Assembly (NCBI RefSeq): GCF_029892065.1 | Contig: NZ_CP120373.1 | Coordinates: 3,231,001-3,295,000, forward strand | DNA length: 64,000 nucleotides | Reading direction: 5' to 3' | Source of the DNA: Sinorhizobium garamanticum | Lineage (GTDB): Bacteria; Pseudomonadota; Alphaproteobacteria; Rhizobiales; Rhizobiaceae | Shown: positions 1-8,098 of the stretch, piece after piece | Layout of the letters: every line of letters starts with the position of its first letter | Numbering within the stretch: position 1 is the first letter of the stretch | Translations under genes and position numbers: made by a program | Notes under the pieces: model-generated | Seen by the model: the letters and a program-made list of their open reading frames with translations, nothing else | Database searches by the model: none | What the model was told of the DNA's origin: nothing

Positions 1-1
1 G

Positions 2-232
2 CCGGAGTCCTATCTGAAGCTCCTGGCCTCGATCCTGCCCAAGGATCTTTCGGCGAATGCCAACGCGCTGGACGAACTGACGGATGAAGAGCTTGTCCGG
101 CGCATCCGGATGCTCGATCAGACAATCCGGCCGCTGATCGAAGCGCCGGCGAAGGGCAGGGCAGCACGGAAGCCCGCACGGAGGCGGCAACCGGCGGGGC
201 GGTGCTCCGGACCGGAGAAGGCCGCGGGCTGA
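2..232 (+). CDS. Phage DNA-packaging (small terminase-like) protein, C-terminal fragment
   Basis: The reading frame is open from the left edge and ends at TGA 230-232, giving 76 visible residues. It reads PESYLKLLASILPKDL, then a LTDEELVRRIRMLD stretch and a basic Arg/Lys/Ala tail. This resembles the end of the small packaging proteins (DUF5681-like) that precede large terminase genes in rhizobial phages. The role, recognising phage DNA for packaging, is inferred from that resemblance and from the large terminase at 2704. The 2.4 kb between the two is unusual, since these genes are normally adjacent. The N-terminus lies outside the window. Confidence 0.5.
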   Translation, partial: PESYLKLLASILPKDLSANANALDELTDEELVRRIRMLDQTIRPLIEAPAKGRAARKPARRRQPAGRCSGPEKAAG

Positions 233-336
233 ATCCTGCAGCAATTCAAAGTGTTGCGGAGGTTTAGAATTTGCGGAAGACCTGTGCTGCTGCAGGTTGG
301 GAAGGATGAGGTGGAGGCCACCTCATCCTGATTGCA

Positions 337-741
337 TCAGCGCACCCGCGAGACGCCCGCGGGAACCGCGGCCTCGCTGCCCGAGAAGACGATGACGGCG
401 AACATCAGCACGCCGGCGAAGGCGATGAGCGAGGAAATGGCGACGATCGGTTCCATCGCCGCGTTTCCGGAGAGCATGAGATAAAGCGATGGGATCAGCA
501 CCGCGACGCCGAATGTGTAGACGACGTACTGGATCATCGCCAGGCGCTTCTCGGCCTTGCGCGGATTGAGCGCGTGATAGACGCCGAAGAGCGCCATGGT
601 GACCCAGCCGAGCAGGTTGGCGTGTGCATGGGCGCCGGTCGGGGCGTGGTTACCCGAAATCGACATGTGAAGGCCGATCGAGATGCCGAAAATCAGAAAG
701 ATGATGGCGGTCTTGAAGTAAAGATGTGCGATGCGTGGCAT
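337..741 (-). CDS. Cytochrome-c-oxidase-like small integral membrane protein
   Basis: 134 residues with four predicted membrane helices. Helix 1 carries HMSISG and helix 2 follows a GAHAHANLLGW stretch. The conserved His pattern recalls a shortened cytochrome oxidase subunit I (cbb3/NorB-like), annotated as cytochrome-c oxidase in many rhizobia. A haem role is possible but the gene is far shorter than a real subunit I (about 450-550 residues). A strong ribosome site (GGGGGAG) sits just before the ATG at 741. A perfect 20-bp palindrome at 779-798 lies 38 bp upstream and may be its operator. It stands alone, between phage fragments. Confidence 0.6.
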   Translation of the reverse strand: MPRIAHLYFKTAIIFLIFGISIGLHMSISGNHAPTGAHAHANLLGWVTMALFGVYHALNPRKAEKRLAMIQYVVYTFGVAVLIPSLYLMLSGNAAMEPIVAISSLIAFAGVLMFAVIVFSGSEAAVPAGVSRVR

Positions 742-778
742 TGGTTCTCCCCCTCTGTAGCCGACGGAAATTTAGCAT

Positions 779-798
779 GTTCTCAGGAGCCTGAGAAC
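779..798. promoter_or_regulatory. Perfect palindrome upstream of the oxidase-like gene
   Basis: The sequence GTTCTCAGG-AG-CCTGAGAAC has two perfect 9-bp arms. It lies 38 bp upstream of the start codon of the gene ending at 337, where an operator would be expected. It does not match the FNR consensus (TTGAT-N4-ATCAA). The protein that binds it is unknown. Confidence 0.4.
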
Positions 799-1081
799 GT
801 CGCCATAAAAGGATCTTTGGCGCGCCGGCGCTGTTACCGATGTTACAACCGAAATAATGCGGCGGCGACGAGGCGGAGCTGGACAGCAATGAGGGCGGGT
901 GAAAGAGGTTTAACCGACTGGCAATCGCGCGGTATCCGTGGAACTTATTGAGGCGGCGGGAATTCTGTAGGAACGAAAACCATCCGCTGCGCCGACGCGC
1001 CCGCGTCAATAGCACAGCGGAACCTTGCATTGCTGCATAATTTCATCCGTGGATCGAATTATGCGAGCGGAGGATTGCGAT

Positions 1082-1237
1082 ATGCTTGGAACCGTACTTC
1101 TCGTTATTTTGATCCTGCTCCTGATCGGCGCCTTTCCCACCTGGCCCTATTCGGGCAGCTGGGGCTACGGCCCTTCCGGCATTCTCGGCATTCTGGTGAT
1201 TGTGCTGCTCGTCCTGTTGCTGACGGGGAGGATCTAA
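1082..1237 (+). CDS. DUF3309 family small membrane protein
   Basis: 51 residues: MLGTVLLVILILLLIGAFP, a short polar loop with WPYSGSWGYGPSG, then a second hydrophobic helix ending LLTGRI. The two-helix layout and the central Trp/Tyr/Gly loop are those of DUF3309, small inner-membrane proteins common in rhizobia and of unknown function. A GGAGG-like ribosome site (gcggaggattgcgat) precedes the ATG. No operon partner is seen; the next gene is on the other strand. Confidence 0.75.
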   Translation: MLGTVLLVILILLLIGAFPTWPYSGSWGYGPSGILGILVIVLLVLLLTGRI

Positions 1238-1270
1238 GCGAGCTCGCAGGCGGACGGGGATTGGGGCCGT

Positions 1271-1612
1271 TTACCAGCTTGCGCCGTCGATCAATCGGTG
1301 CGGGATTTCCTCCCAGACGGCGCGGTCGAACATCCGCATGTTGACGCCCATGCGCGAGGTGTTGCGCCCGCGCGGCGACCAATGGGTCGTGCAGCCGCAG
1401 CGGCCACAATGGTACATAGTGAGCGTCGCGTCGCCCTGGACATAGCCGACGAGCGTTTTCTGCTCGTCGCTGACGGTGACGTCGCTTACAGGATAATAAC
1501 CCCAGAGCGCACCGAGCCGGCTGCACATGGAACAGTTGCAATCGCCGAGCGTCTCGGGGCGGACGGGAACGGTGATGCGCACTGACCTGCAATGGCAATG
1601 ACCTTCGATCAT
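1271..1612 (-). CDS. GFA family (CENP-V/glutathione-dependent formaldehyde-activating-like) protein
   Basis: 113 residues from the start at 1612, chosen because AAGGAG lies 8 bp upstream; a longer frame exists. Zinc-ligand motifs are visible: GHCHCRSVRI near the N-terminus, CNCSMCSRLG in the middle and YHCGRCGCTTHW after that. This is the Cys pattern of the GFA/CENP-V fold. Members are often annotated as glutathione-dependent formaldehyde-activating, but most have no proven activity. It is one of three GFA genes in the window (also 23946 and 51078); the three differ clearly in sequence. Confidence 0.8.
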   Translation of the reverse strand: MIEGHCHCRSVRITVPVRPETLGDCNCSMCSRLGALWGYYPVSDVTVSDEQKTLVGYVQGDATLTMYHCGRCGCTTHWSPRGRNTSRMGVNMRMFDRAVWEEIPHRLIDGASW

Positions 1613-1705
1613 GGTGATGCTCCTTCGCTGAGCCGGCCCGTTCAAGCATTGGCCAGCACCGAAGTAAGCGCAAGAGGAGAACTTAACCCGGGATCGGAAC
1701 CGGGG

Positions 1706-1785
1706 CTACGGCGCCGCGCGTCTAATCAGACGGGCAAACGACGCTGCGGCACTCTGAACTGCCACATGTTTTTATAGTTAAACCG
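1706..1785. repeat. RIME-like palindromic repeat, degenerate copy
   Basis: Contains the GC-rich hairpin of the family (ctacggcgccgcgcgtct, loop, agacgggcaaacgacgctg) followed by a degraded second module ending atgtttttatagttaaacc. It is a weaker match than the complete copies at 4771, 33995 and 62282. Confidence 0.6.
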
Positions 1786-1870
1786 GGCACGATCTAGGGG
1801 AACCTGCAGTGGGTTGCGACGTTTTCAGGGCAAGTACGAAGGCCCAGCGCGGCTGCACCGGATTGCGGCA

Positions 1871-1900
1871 TTTCCTTAAATCGGATCCGGTTTAAGGAAA
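1871..1900. repeat. Isolated second-hairpin module of the RIME-like repeat
   Basis: TTTCCTTAAATC-GGATCC-GGTTTAAGGAAA is a nearly perfect hairpin followed by catgcagga, the signature of the AT-rich half of the repeat. The GC-rich half is not adjacent. Most of 1786-2100 is otherwise without a recognisable gene. Confidence 0.6.
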
Positions 1901-1981
1901 CATGCAGGAGCCCGCGCCACTGCTCCGTCCAGTCGGGCCTTCCCGGACGGGGCAAACCACCTCATTTCTTGATCGACGATG

Positions 1982-2107
1982 TTATCTCGCTCGAGACGCG
2001 GGGACGGCAGCTGTGCGATTTTGGGCCAAGGCGACATGAAGAACCGCGGACACGGCAATGGAGAAGGTGAGAGCAGCAATCGAAGCGCCAAGGCCAGTTT
2101 TGACCAT
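1982..2107 (-). CDS. Small secreted peptide, hypothetical
   Basis: 41 residues starting MVKTGLGASIAALTFSIAVS and continuing AVLHVALAQNRTAAVPASRAR. The N-terminus is a credible Sec signal peptide with a possible cleavage site after VALA. An AAAGGGG ribosome site lies 6 bases before the ATG. Nothing else identifies it, and it is short enough to be a chance frame. No family was recognised. Confidence 0.35.
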   Translation of the reverse strand: MVKTGLGASIAALTFSIAVSAVLHVALAQNRTAAVPASRAR

Positions 2108-2382
2108 CTCAATCCCCTTTCAAGCGCGTTGTTGTCGTCCGTCTCTTCAGAGCGTGGCATGACGTTAATCGTGTGGCGCCGATTGAGATGTTCCCCTGGT
2201 AACGCGAAATATGGTTAACGATCGGTTGATGGTGGCTGTCGCCCGCCGAAATGCCGTGCGCCCGATAAGGCGCTCGGGGGACGCTGGGCGGTTTCCGGTT
2301 TTCCCTTTGGATATCTTTGCAGTGACGGCATCGCCGGCCGCGGGGCGGCCGGGCGATTTTCGCGACAATTCGAGCTCTCAGC

Positions 2383-2628
2383 TTACTTGGTGGTGATGCC
2401 GTGGTCGGGAGCGCCTGCGCTCGACCAGCAGGAGCAGGGTTCGCCGGCCGGACCGGTGCCATAGTAGCACTGTGTCAGGCGGGTGGTGCATTGGCGCGGC
2501 GAACTGTCCACGACAGCAGCGGCCACTTTCGGTCGGCGCACGGGTGCGGGCGCTTCGGCGGTCTCGGTGCACGAGGAAGCCAGCGCCGAGAGGCAGAGCG
2601 TAATCAATAGGGTACGGCTGGTTCTCAT
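2383..2628 (-). CDS. Small lipoprotein, hypothetical
   Basis: 81 residues. MRTSRTLLITLCLSALASSC is a lipoprotein signal with a lipobox (LASSC) at Cys20. The mature part has four more Cys (CTTRLTQCYYGTG, GEPCSCWSS), which suggests disulfides or metal binding. The ribosome site is weak (GGAAATTCCACC). It is transcribed away from the terminase gene at 2704. No named family was recognised. Confidence 0.5.
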   Translation of the reverse strand: MRTSRTLLITLCLSALASSCTETAEAPAPVRRPKVAAAVVDSSPRQCTTRLTQCYYGTGPAGEPCSCWSSAGAPDHGITTK

Positions 2629-2703
2629 TCGGTGGAATTTCCACGACTGCTCGCCAAAGGCAAGAGCCAATGATGGAACAATGCGCGAACCGGCGGAGAA
2701 AAA

Positions 2704-4157
2704 ATGCCAAACCGTTCGACAGGGCCGGCAGCGGCGGTACCGGGCGCCTCCGGGCAGCCGTCCGATCTCCACGCGTTGCTCAAGGAACAGGCGGTGCTGA
2801 TGGCCGAGCTCGACCGGCGGCGGCGCACCAATATTCTCGCCGGCTACCGGCCCTATGCGAAGCAGCGCGAGTTCCATGCGGCGGGTGCCGCGGTGCGCGA
2901 ACGGCTCTTCATGGCCGGCAACCAGCTCGGCAAGACGCTTGCCGGCGCGGCGGAGGCGGCGATGCACCTGACGGGGCGCTACCCGGACTGGTGGGTCGGC
3001 CGGCGGTTCGACAGGCCGATCGTGATGCTGGCAGGCTCGGAATCCTACGAGCTGACGCGCGACGGCGTGCAGCGGTTGCTGGTCGGCCCGCCGCTCAACG
3101 AGGAGGATTGGGGCACCGGCTTCATTCCGAAGGCGGCGATCCAGGCGACCACGCGGCGTTCCGGCGCCTCCGGCGCGCTCGACAGCGTGACGGTGCGCCA
3201 CGTCACGGGAGGCGCCTCGACGCTGCTCTTCAAGGCCTACGAGCAGGGGCGCGGCAAGTGGCAGGCCAATACGGTCGACTATGTCTGGTTCGACGAGGAG
3301 CCGCCGGAGGATGTTTATTTCGAAGGCATCACCCGAACCAATGCAACGCGCGGCGCGGTCGCTGTCACCTTCACGCCGCTTAAAGGGTTAAGCAGTGTCG
3401 TGGCGCGTTATCTGATGGAAAAGTCGCCGGATCGCGGGGTCACTACCATGACGATCGACGATGCCGAGCACTATACGCCGGAGGAGCGGCAGCGGATCAT
3501 CGACAGCTATCCGTCGCATGAGCGCGAGGCGCGCACCAAGGGTGTGCCGGCACTCGGTTCGGGGCGCATCTTTCCGGTGGCGGAGGAGACGATCCGCGTC
3601 GATCCCTTCGAGATCCCGAAGCACTGGGTGCAGATCGGCGGGCTCGATTTCGGCTGGGACCACCCCTTCGCCGCGACGAACTGCGCCTGGGACCGGGACG
3701 CCGACGTCTTCTATGTGACGAGGACCTATCGCGAGCGCGAGGCGACGCCGATCATCCATGCGGCGGCGCTGAAGCCCTGGGGACGTGGCTGCCCTTCGCC
3801 TGGCCGCATGACGGCCTGCAGCACGATAAGGGCAGCGGCGAGCAGCTTGCCGCGCAATATCGCGGGCAGGGGCTCGCGCTGCTTGCCGAGCGGGCGACCT
3901 TCGACGACGGCACGAACGGCGTGGAGGCGGGACTTTCCGACATGCTGCAGCGGATGCAGACCGGGCGCTGGAAAGTGTTTTCCACCTTGACCGACTGGTT
4001 CGAGGAATTCCGCCTCTACCACCGCAAGGACGGCCGCGTCGTCAAGGAACGCGACGACCTTCTCTCCGCTTCGCGCTATGCGCTGATGATGAAGCGGTTC
4101 GCCAGGGTGAAGACGGATGCGGCGGCGTGGAAGTTCACGGATCGGAAGGTTGTTTGA
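2704..4157 (+). pseudogene. Phage terminase large subunit, frameshifted
   Basis: The first frame runs from ATG 2704 (ribosome site GGAGAAAAA) and carries an ATPase domain: Walker A-like AGNQLGKT at residues 71-78 and Walker B-like VWFDEEPP near 215. A nuclease-type GLDFGWDHPFAA follows. At 3779-3783 (ccctggggacg) the frame changes: KPWG is followed in frame by nonsense, while the next frame reads TWLPFAWPHDGLQHDKGSG and stays open to the TGA at 4157. Restoring one G (tgg-ggg-acg-tgg) gives PWGTWLPF and a normal protein of about 484 residues. The enzyme would cut and pump phage DNA into capsids. As read it is broken, by a real mutation or a sequence error in the G run. Confidence 0.85.
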
Positions 4158-4461
4158 GGGTGTCGTCTTCCAGGTTCGTTTCGCCCGACATCGGGTGGTC
4201 CATTTCTGTCGGTGCGATGGAGTGCCTGGCGGTGGTTCCTCCTGATTGCCGAATAATCGCTACCCGGAGGAGGTATTTCCGCCTCCCGTGCCGCGGACGA
4301 GGGCTTAGCCCACAGGGAGTAGACGTCCATGCTTCGTTCGCGGAGCGTTCCTTCGGTGTTCGTAATTACTTGAGCCGTTGTTTGTGTAAGCGGCGCGCAG
4401 CGGGTATAGGCCGCCTGGATCGAGATTGCGGCAGGCAAAAGATTCCGGCTCTTTGAATCCA

Positions 4462-4565
4462 GGCAATTCCACGCAGAAAAATCGCACCACACTTTCTCTG
4501 GAATTGCTTTAGAAACCACGCAATCCGGGATGGAAAACCGCTCCACACTTTTCCTGGAATTGCTT
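4462..4565. repeat. Two tandem copies of a CACACTTTTCCTGGAATTGC repeat
   Basis: Copies at about 4462-4510 (degenerate) and 4519-4565 share the core aaaaccgctccacacttttc followed by ctggaattgct. The same family occurs at 42640-42675 and, reversed, at 50985-51031. It is widespread between genes in Rhizobiales. The stretch 4158-4461 before it shows no gene or clear signal. Confidence 0.6.
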
Positions 4566-4693
4566 CAGTTGCTCGGAGCGATTGGCGGTGTGGTCGGCGG
4601 CGCCACCGCATCGGGATTGAGCGCCAGGATGCTCACCACGAGGGCGATGAGGATGAGTATAAGCGCCAGAAAGGCTATTCCGCTCTTGTCCAT
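4565..4693 (-). CDS. Small single-helix membrane protein, hypothetical
   Basis: 42 residues: MDKSGIAFLALILILIALV, VSILALNPD, then a Pro-rich tail AVAPPTTPPIAPSN. One membrane helix with a short extracytoplasmic tail is predicted. The ribosome site is weak (GCGGA immediately before ATG). The stop overlaps the end of the repeat at 4519-4565. The composition looks like a real small protein, but no family was recognised. Confidence 0.4.
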   Translation of the reverse strand: MDKSGIAFLALILILIALVVSILALNPDAVAPPTTPPIAPSN

Positions 4694-4770
4694 TCCGCAT
4701 CATGGGGAACCGAATGTGAGAATTTCGAGGCAGTCGGCAGCACACGAGGCAATAGCCTCGGCCTTACTGA

Positions 4771-4873
4771 ATGTTTCCTTAATTCGTAGCCGATTTAAGG
4801 ATAAAAACATGCAGTAATTCAAACTGCTACAGCGCGTCCTTTGCGCGTCTGATTAGAAAACGCGGCGCTGTAG
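4771..4873. repeat. RIME-like two-hairpin repeat, complete copy
   Basis: AT-rich hairpin (tttccttaattcg, cgatttaagga), linker aaaacatgcagtaattcaaa, then GC-rich hairpin (gctacagcgcgtcctttgcg, cgcggcgctgtag). The order is AT-rich module first. About 103 bp. Confidence 0.8.
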
Positions 4874-4886
4874 CGCCTAAAGCCTG

Positions 4887-5066
4887 TTATCGCGTCTGGG
4901 TCTGGGCAGCCGGCAGGTAAACCCTGGCCGAGGCCTGCTCTTCGCTGGTCAACGATCCCGCCAAGAAGAGATACGCTGATATGGCGAGGACAGACAGCAG
5001 CAGAATGGCCACAGGCAGGCCGGTCGAAGCGTGATATTCCGGCCCTCGGTAATCTTTTCCAATCAT
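4887..5066 (-). CDS. Small single-helix membrane protein, hypothetical
   Basis: 59 residues from MIGKDYRGPEYHASTG, with one helix (LPVAILLLSVLAISAYLFLAG) and a polar tail ending AAQTQTR. The start at 5066 was preferred to an upstream in-frame ATG because AGTGGAG lies about 10 bp before it. It is bounded by a repeat on the 3' side. No family was recognised. Confidence 0.5.
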   Translation of the reverse strand: MIGKDYRGPEYHASTGLPVAILLLSVLAISAYLFLAGSLTSEEQASARVYLPAAQTQTR

Positions 5067-5681
5067 CGTAACGAACTCCACTCTATGCTCGTACGAAAAC
5101 GTGCCATCGGTGCAACAGGTTCCTGCACAATGGGTGGCCAGGGATAACAATGGTTGAGGCGTTATGACGTAAGGGCATTATACCATGCTCCTCAGCTCAT
5201 GGCCGGCGATTACGGGTGATGGGCAGTTTTCTGCCGTCATCGGTTCACTCTCTGTTCGTAGCTATTTTAGGCAGGGCGCGCACGCGCGACGAACCAGCGT
5301 TTCCGTCGAGACCAGCCCGCTGGTCGGTCGGAAGCGTTCAGCACGATACGGTCATTTCGAGCGCGTTTTTCAAAGCCCCACAAGCTATACGAATGCAGGC
5401 TTACAGCGCGGCGTCTTGTCAGACGCCGCAGTCCGCGACAGCAGCGCAATGGGTTTGGCGGATGCTCTTTTGCTGGTGCCTGTCACAGGGATCCAGCGCG
5501 CGGAAGGGTCTTTTCAGCCTAAAGACCTGGGCGGCTGGAAATCTCTGCCAAGCACGGGCATGACGATGGGCAGGAGATGCCTTGCCCACCGCAACCGACG
5601 AGGCAGCCGTGGGCCGCGGTCGTGTACTGTGATCCCCTCATATCAGCAGGCACCCCGCGTGCCGATCGAGTCGAGGGGCGA
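5067..5681. other. Intergenic stretch with repeat fragments, no supported gene
   Basis: Open frames here lack ribosome sites and protein-like composition. Two repeat fragments are visible: tgcctgtcacagggatccagc at 5477-5498 (family of the cctgtgacgagcacagg palindrome) and a degenerate GC-rich RIME-like hairpin near 5390-5430 (ttacagcgcggcgtcttgt). Confidence 0.5.
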
Positions 5682-5843
5682 TCAAAAGACCGCCAGATAC
5701 CGTAGCAGTGACAGGATCCCGATGATGATCACGACGGCTTGGACGATCTGCCTGGTGCGCGCGTCTAACGGAAGCCGATTTACGAGATAGAGCACCAGGA
5801 TGACGACCAGGAAGGTGATCAAGATGCTGATAAGGATCGACAT
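5682..5843 (-). CDS. Thivi_2564-type small membrane protein
   Basis: 53 residues, two helices (MSILISILITFLVVILVLYL and IVQAVVIIIGILSLLRYLA) joined by NRLPLDARTRQ. The LVN-R-hinge-helix layout matches small proteins annotated Thivi_2564 family. The function is unknown. GGAGTGCGAGG lies just before the ATG. Confidence 0.55.
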   Translation of the reverse strand: MSILISILITFLVVILVLYLVNRLPLDARTRQIVQAVVIIIGILSLLRYLAVF

Positions 5844-6171
5844 TGCCTCGCACTCCCGACGAAAGCTTCCGATAAAGGCTTAACTATGGGAGGTTTTGCG
5901 GAAGGGAAGGCCTGCTACCGAAGATAGCATTCCGCTGCGAGGTGATGGCGTCTTGGTGGGCGGCCCAGTCGCCACCTCCTTCCCAGTCGAACTGGACAGA
6001 CCTTGTCTTTGTCACAAGCGGAAAGAGTGCGGCCTCCGCATCAAGGCGATACGGTATTCCGTGCCCATCGAACATTTCTCGAAGTTGGCCAGGCGTTTCG
6101 CACAAGCGGGCCGGACAATGCGGCCATCCAACAATTCAAAATCGAACTCCACGGCCCGAAAGGTTTCTCTG
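5844..6171. other. Intergenic stretch before the portal fragment
   Basis: A minus-strand frame (start at about 6075, end 5884) has protein-like composition (FDGHGIPYRLDAEAALFPLV) but no family and no clear ribosome site. No promoter or terminator was recognised. Confidence 0.3.
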
Positions 6172-6604
6172 ATGGCTGCAATGACCGATGAACGGCTGGC
6201 CGCGCTGGTCAGCCAACTGGTGAAGGACTGCGAAGACTATCGCGACGTGCTCGCCGTCGATCGCATCAAGGCGATGGAATATTACGACGGCACGATGAAG
6301 GACGTGCCAGCGGACGCCAACCGCTCGAAGGTGGTTTCGCGCGATTGCCGCGCGGCGATCAAGAAGGTGCTGCCGTCGCTGATCCGCACCATACTCGGCA
6401 ACGACAAGGTGGTGGAATATGCGCCCGTTAACGAGGGCGACGAGGCGGCGGCGAGCCAGGCGACCGACTACATCAACTATGTCGTCTTTCCCGAAAGCGA
6501 CGGCTATGACGCCGTGCAGGACGCGGCGCACGATGCCTTGAAGCTCCGCAACGGCGTGATCCGCTGGTGGTACGAGAACAAGGTGTCGGTCGCCGTCTCC
6601 ACCC
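6172..6604 (+). pseudogene. Phage portal protein, N-terminal fragment
   Basis: About 144 phage-like residues: MAAMTDERLAALVSQLVKDC, DRIKAMEYYDGTMKDVP, SKVVSRDCRAAIKKVLPSL, and DALKLRNGVIRWWYENK. This is the start of a P22-like portal (head-tail connector), normally 600-700 residues. After VSVAVSTH the sequence becomes tail-fibre DNA in another frame, and the portal frame ends at 6624 after MPRRR. An in-frame ATG at 6181 could also be the start. The missing part includes the rest of the portal and, presumably, all capsid and tail genes up to the fibre. Confidence 0.75.
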
Positions 6605-6605
6605 A

Positions 6606-7427
6606 TATGCCACGACGGCGCTGACGCCGTTCGGCCGATCCCTGATCGACGACGCCGACGCGGCGACGGCGCGCTCCACGCTCGGTCTCGTCATTGGCAC
6701 GAATGTCCAGGCATTCGACGCCGGGCTGCAATCCATCGCCGGGCTGACGACGGCTGCCGACCGCATGATCTACACGACGGCCGCCGATACCTATGCCGCT
6801 ACCCCGCTCACGGCCTTCGCCCGCACGCTCCTCGACGATGCCGACGCGGCAACGGCGCGGAGCACCCTCGGCGTTGCGATCGGGACAAACGTCCAGGCCT
6901 ACGATGCCGGCCTTGCGGCCATTGCAAACCTGGCGGTGACTAACAGCAACTTCATCGTCGGCAACGGGACCACCTGGGTGGCGGAAGGCGGCGCAACAGC
7001 CCGCGCCTCGATGGGAGCAGCATCAACAGCGACGACCATGACCGCCGGCAACGGCCTGACCGGAGGCGGCGACCTTTCGACCAGCCGAACACTGACGCTA
7101 GGCACGCCCTCTAGCATCACCAACGACACGACGAACAGCGTGACAACCACCAGCCACACCCACGCATTGGGGTTCACCGCGGCGGAGGTTTATACGGGTT
7201 CGGCGCAGGATGCGACGAGCCTGCCGATTGGCCATGTACTGAGTGCGTCCACGAATACTTGGATCAACCGTAACCAGAGCGTCGGCATTTACATCTATAG
7301 CGGCCAAGCGATGAGTTACGTCACGCAATACTATTCTGGTTTGGGAGCTCAACTGGCCGGCACGTGGAGGGCGAGGGGTGTCGTGGCCGGTAACGACCAA
7401 ATTCAATTGTTCCAGAGGACCGCATGA
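6606..7427 (+). pseudogene. Phage tail-fibre protein, C-terminal fragment
   Basis: About 273 residues without their own ATG start; only a GTG inside portal DNA precedes them. Two diverged repeats of about 60 residues are clear: TALTPFGRSLIDDADAATAR and TPLTAFARTLLDDADAATAR, each followed by STLG and IGTNVQA-DAGL. This is the repeat type of phage tail fibres. A Ser/Thr/Gly region (NGLTGGGDLSTSRTLTLG) and SHTHALGFTAAEV follow. The natural N-terminus was lost at the junction near 6604. The stop overlaps the next gene's start (ATGATGA). Confidence 0.75.
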
Positions 7428-7921
7428 TGACCGAAATCTCCCTGGGAAAGCCATCGCTTAACGCTGTGTATTCTGTGTATGCGACGGCCGAACACGGCGT
7501 CTTTGTACTTGACTGCAATGTCACCGACGCATTCGGTGAGACGTACGACGCAGTTCATTGTTATCGACCGGACGATTCTTACGGATTAAGTCCGCTCGCT
7601 GGGCAGTGGCTTGCGGACAACACGTCGTTTCCCGTACAGCCGTATGTACCTCCTACGCCGGCACAAATTCGCGCGTCGATGTCGACCCTTACTGCGCGGC
7701 AGCTTCGTCTTGGCCTTCTGGGTGCTGGGATTTCTCCCTCCCAGGTCGATCCTGCTATCAACGCTTTGCCTAGGGGACAGGCAAAAGACAGTGCTCTGAT
7801 CGAATGGGAATACGCGAGGACCTTCGACCGAATGCATCCGCTTGTTTCCACGATAGGTGCCGCGCTGGGGCTAACTGATGACCAGATCGACTTGATGTGG
7901 AGCGCGGCGCTCGGTCTTTGA
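7424..7921 (+). CDS. Phage tail-fibre-associated protein
   Basis: 165 residues. The C-terminal part reads TARQLRLGLLGAGISPSQVD, then WEYARTFDRMHPLVSTIG and LGLTDDQIDLMW, a module common in proteins encoded right after tail fibres in rhizobial phages. The N-terminal half (LGKPSLNAVYSVYATAEHGV) is less conserved. A role in fibre assembly is inferred from position. Overlap with the fibre stop suggests translational coupling. ATG 7424 or 7427 could be the start. Confidence 0.55.
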   Translation: MMTEISLGKPSLNAVYSVYATAEHGVFVLDCNVTDAFGETYDAVHCYRPDDSYGLSPLAGQWLADNTSFPVQPYVPPTPAQIRASMSTLTARQLRLGLLGAGISPSQVDPAINALPRGQAKDSALIEWEYARTFDRMHPLVSTIGAALGLTDDQIDLMWSAALGL

Positions 7922-8098
7922 TCTATACCCATATGTCTTGCCGTCGGTCTTCCGCGACCTGAAACCGATGCGGGAATTCTTCAGCGCATTGAAAGCGACC
8001 AACTGAGCCGCTGACGACCGCATTGCCGGTCGCCGCTGGATTGAAAGATCTGCCAACGTCCGATAGTTTCCCCGCCTCTTCTCCCGGCGAGGTTGCTG

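Noticed and set aside
5884..6105. Minus-strand frame with protein-like composition before the portal fragment
   Set aside because: No ribosome site, no recognised family and close to phage DNA in the other direction; kept only as a note in the intergenic entry.
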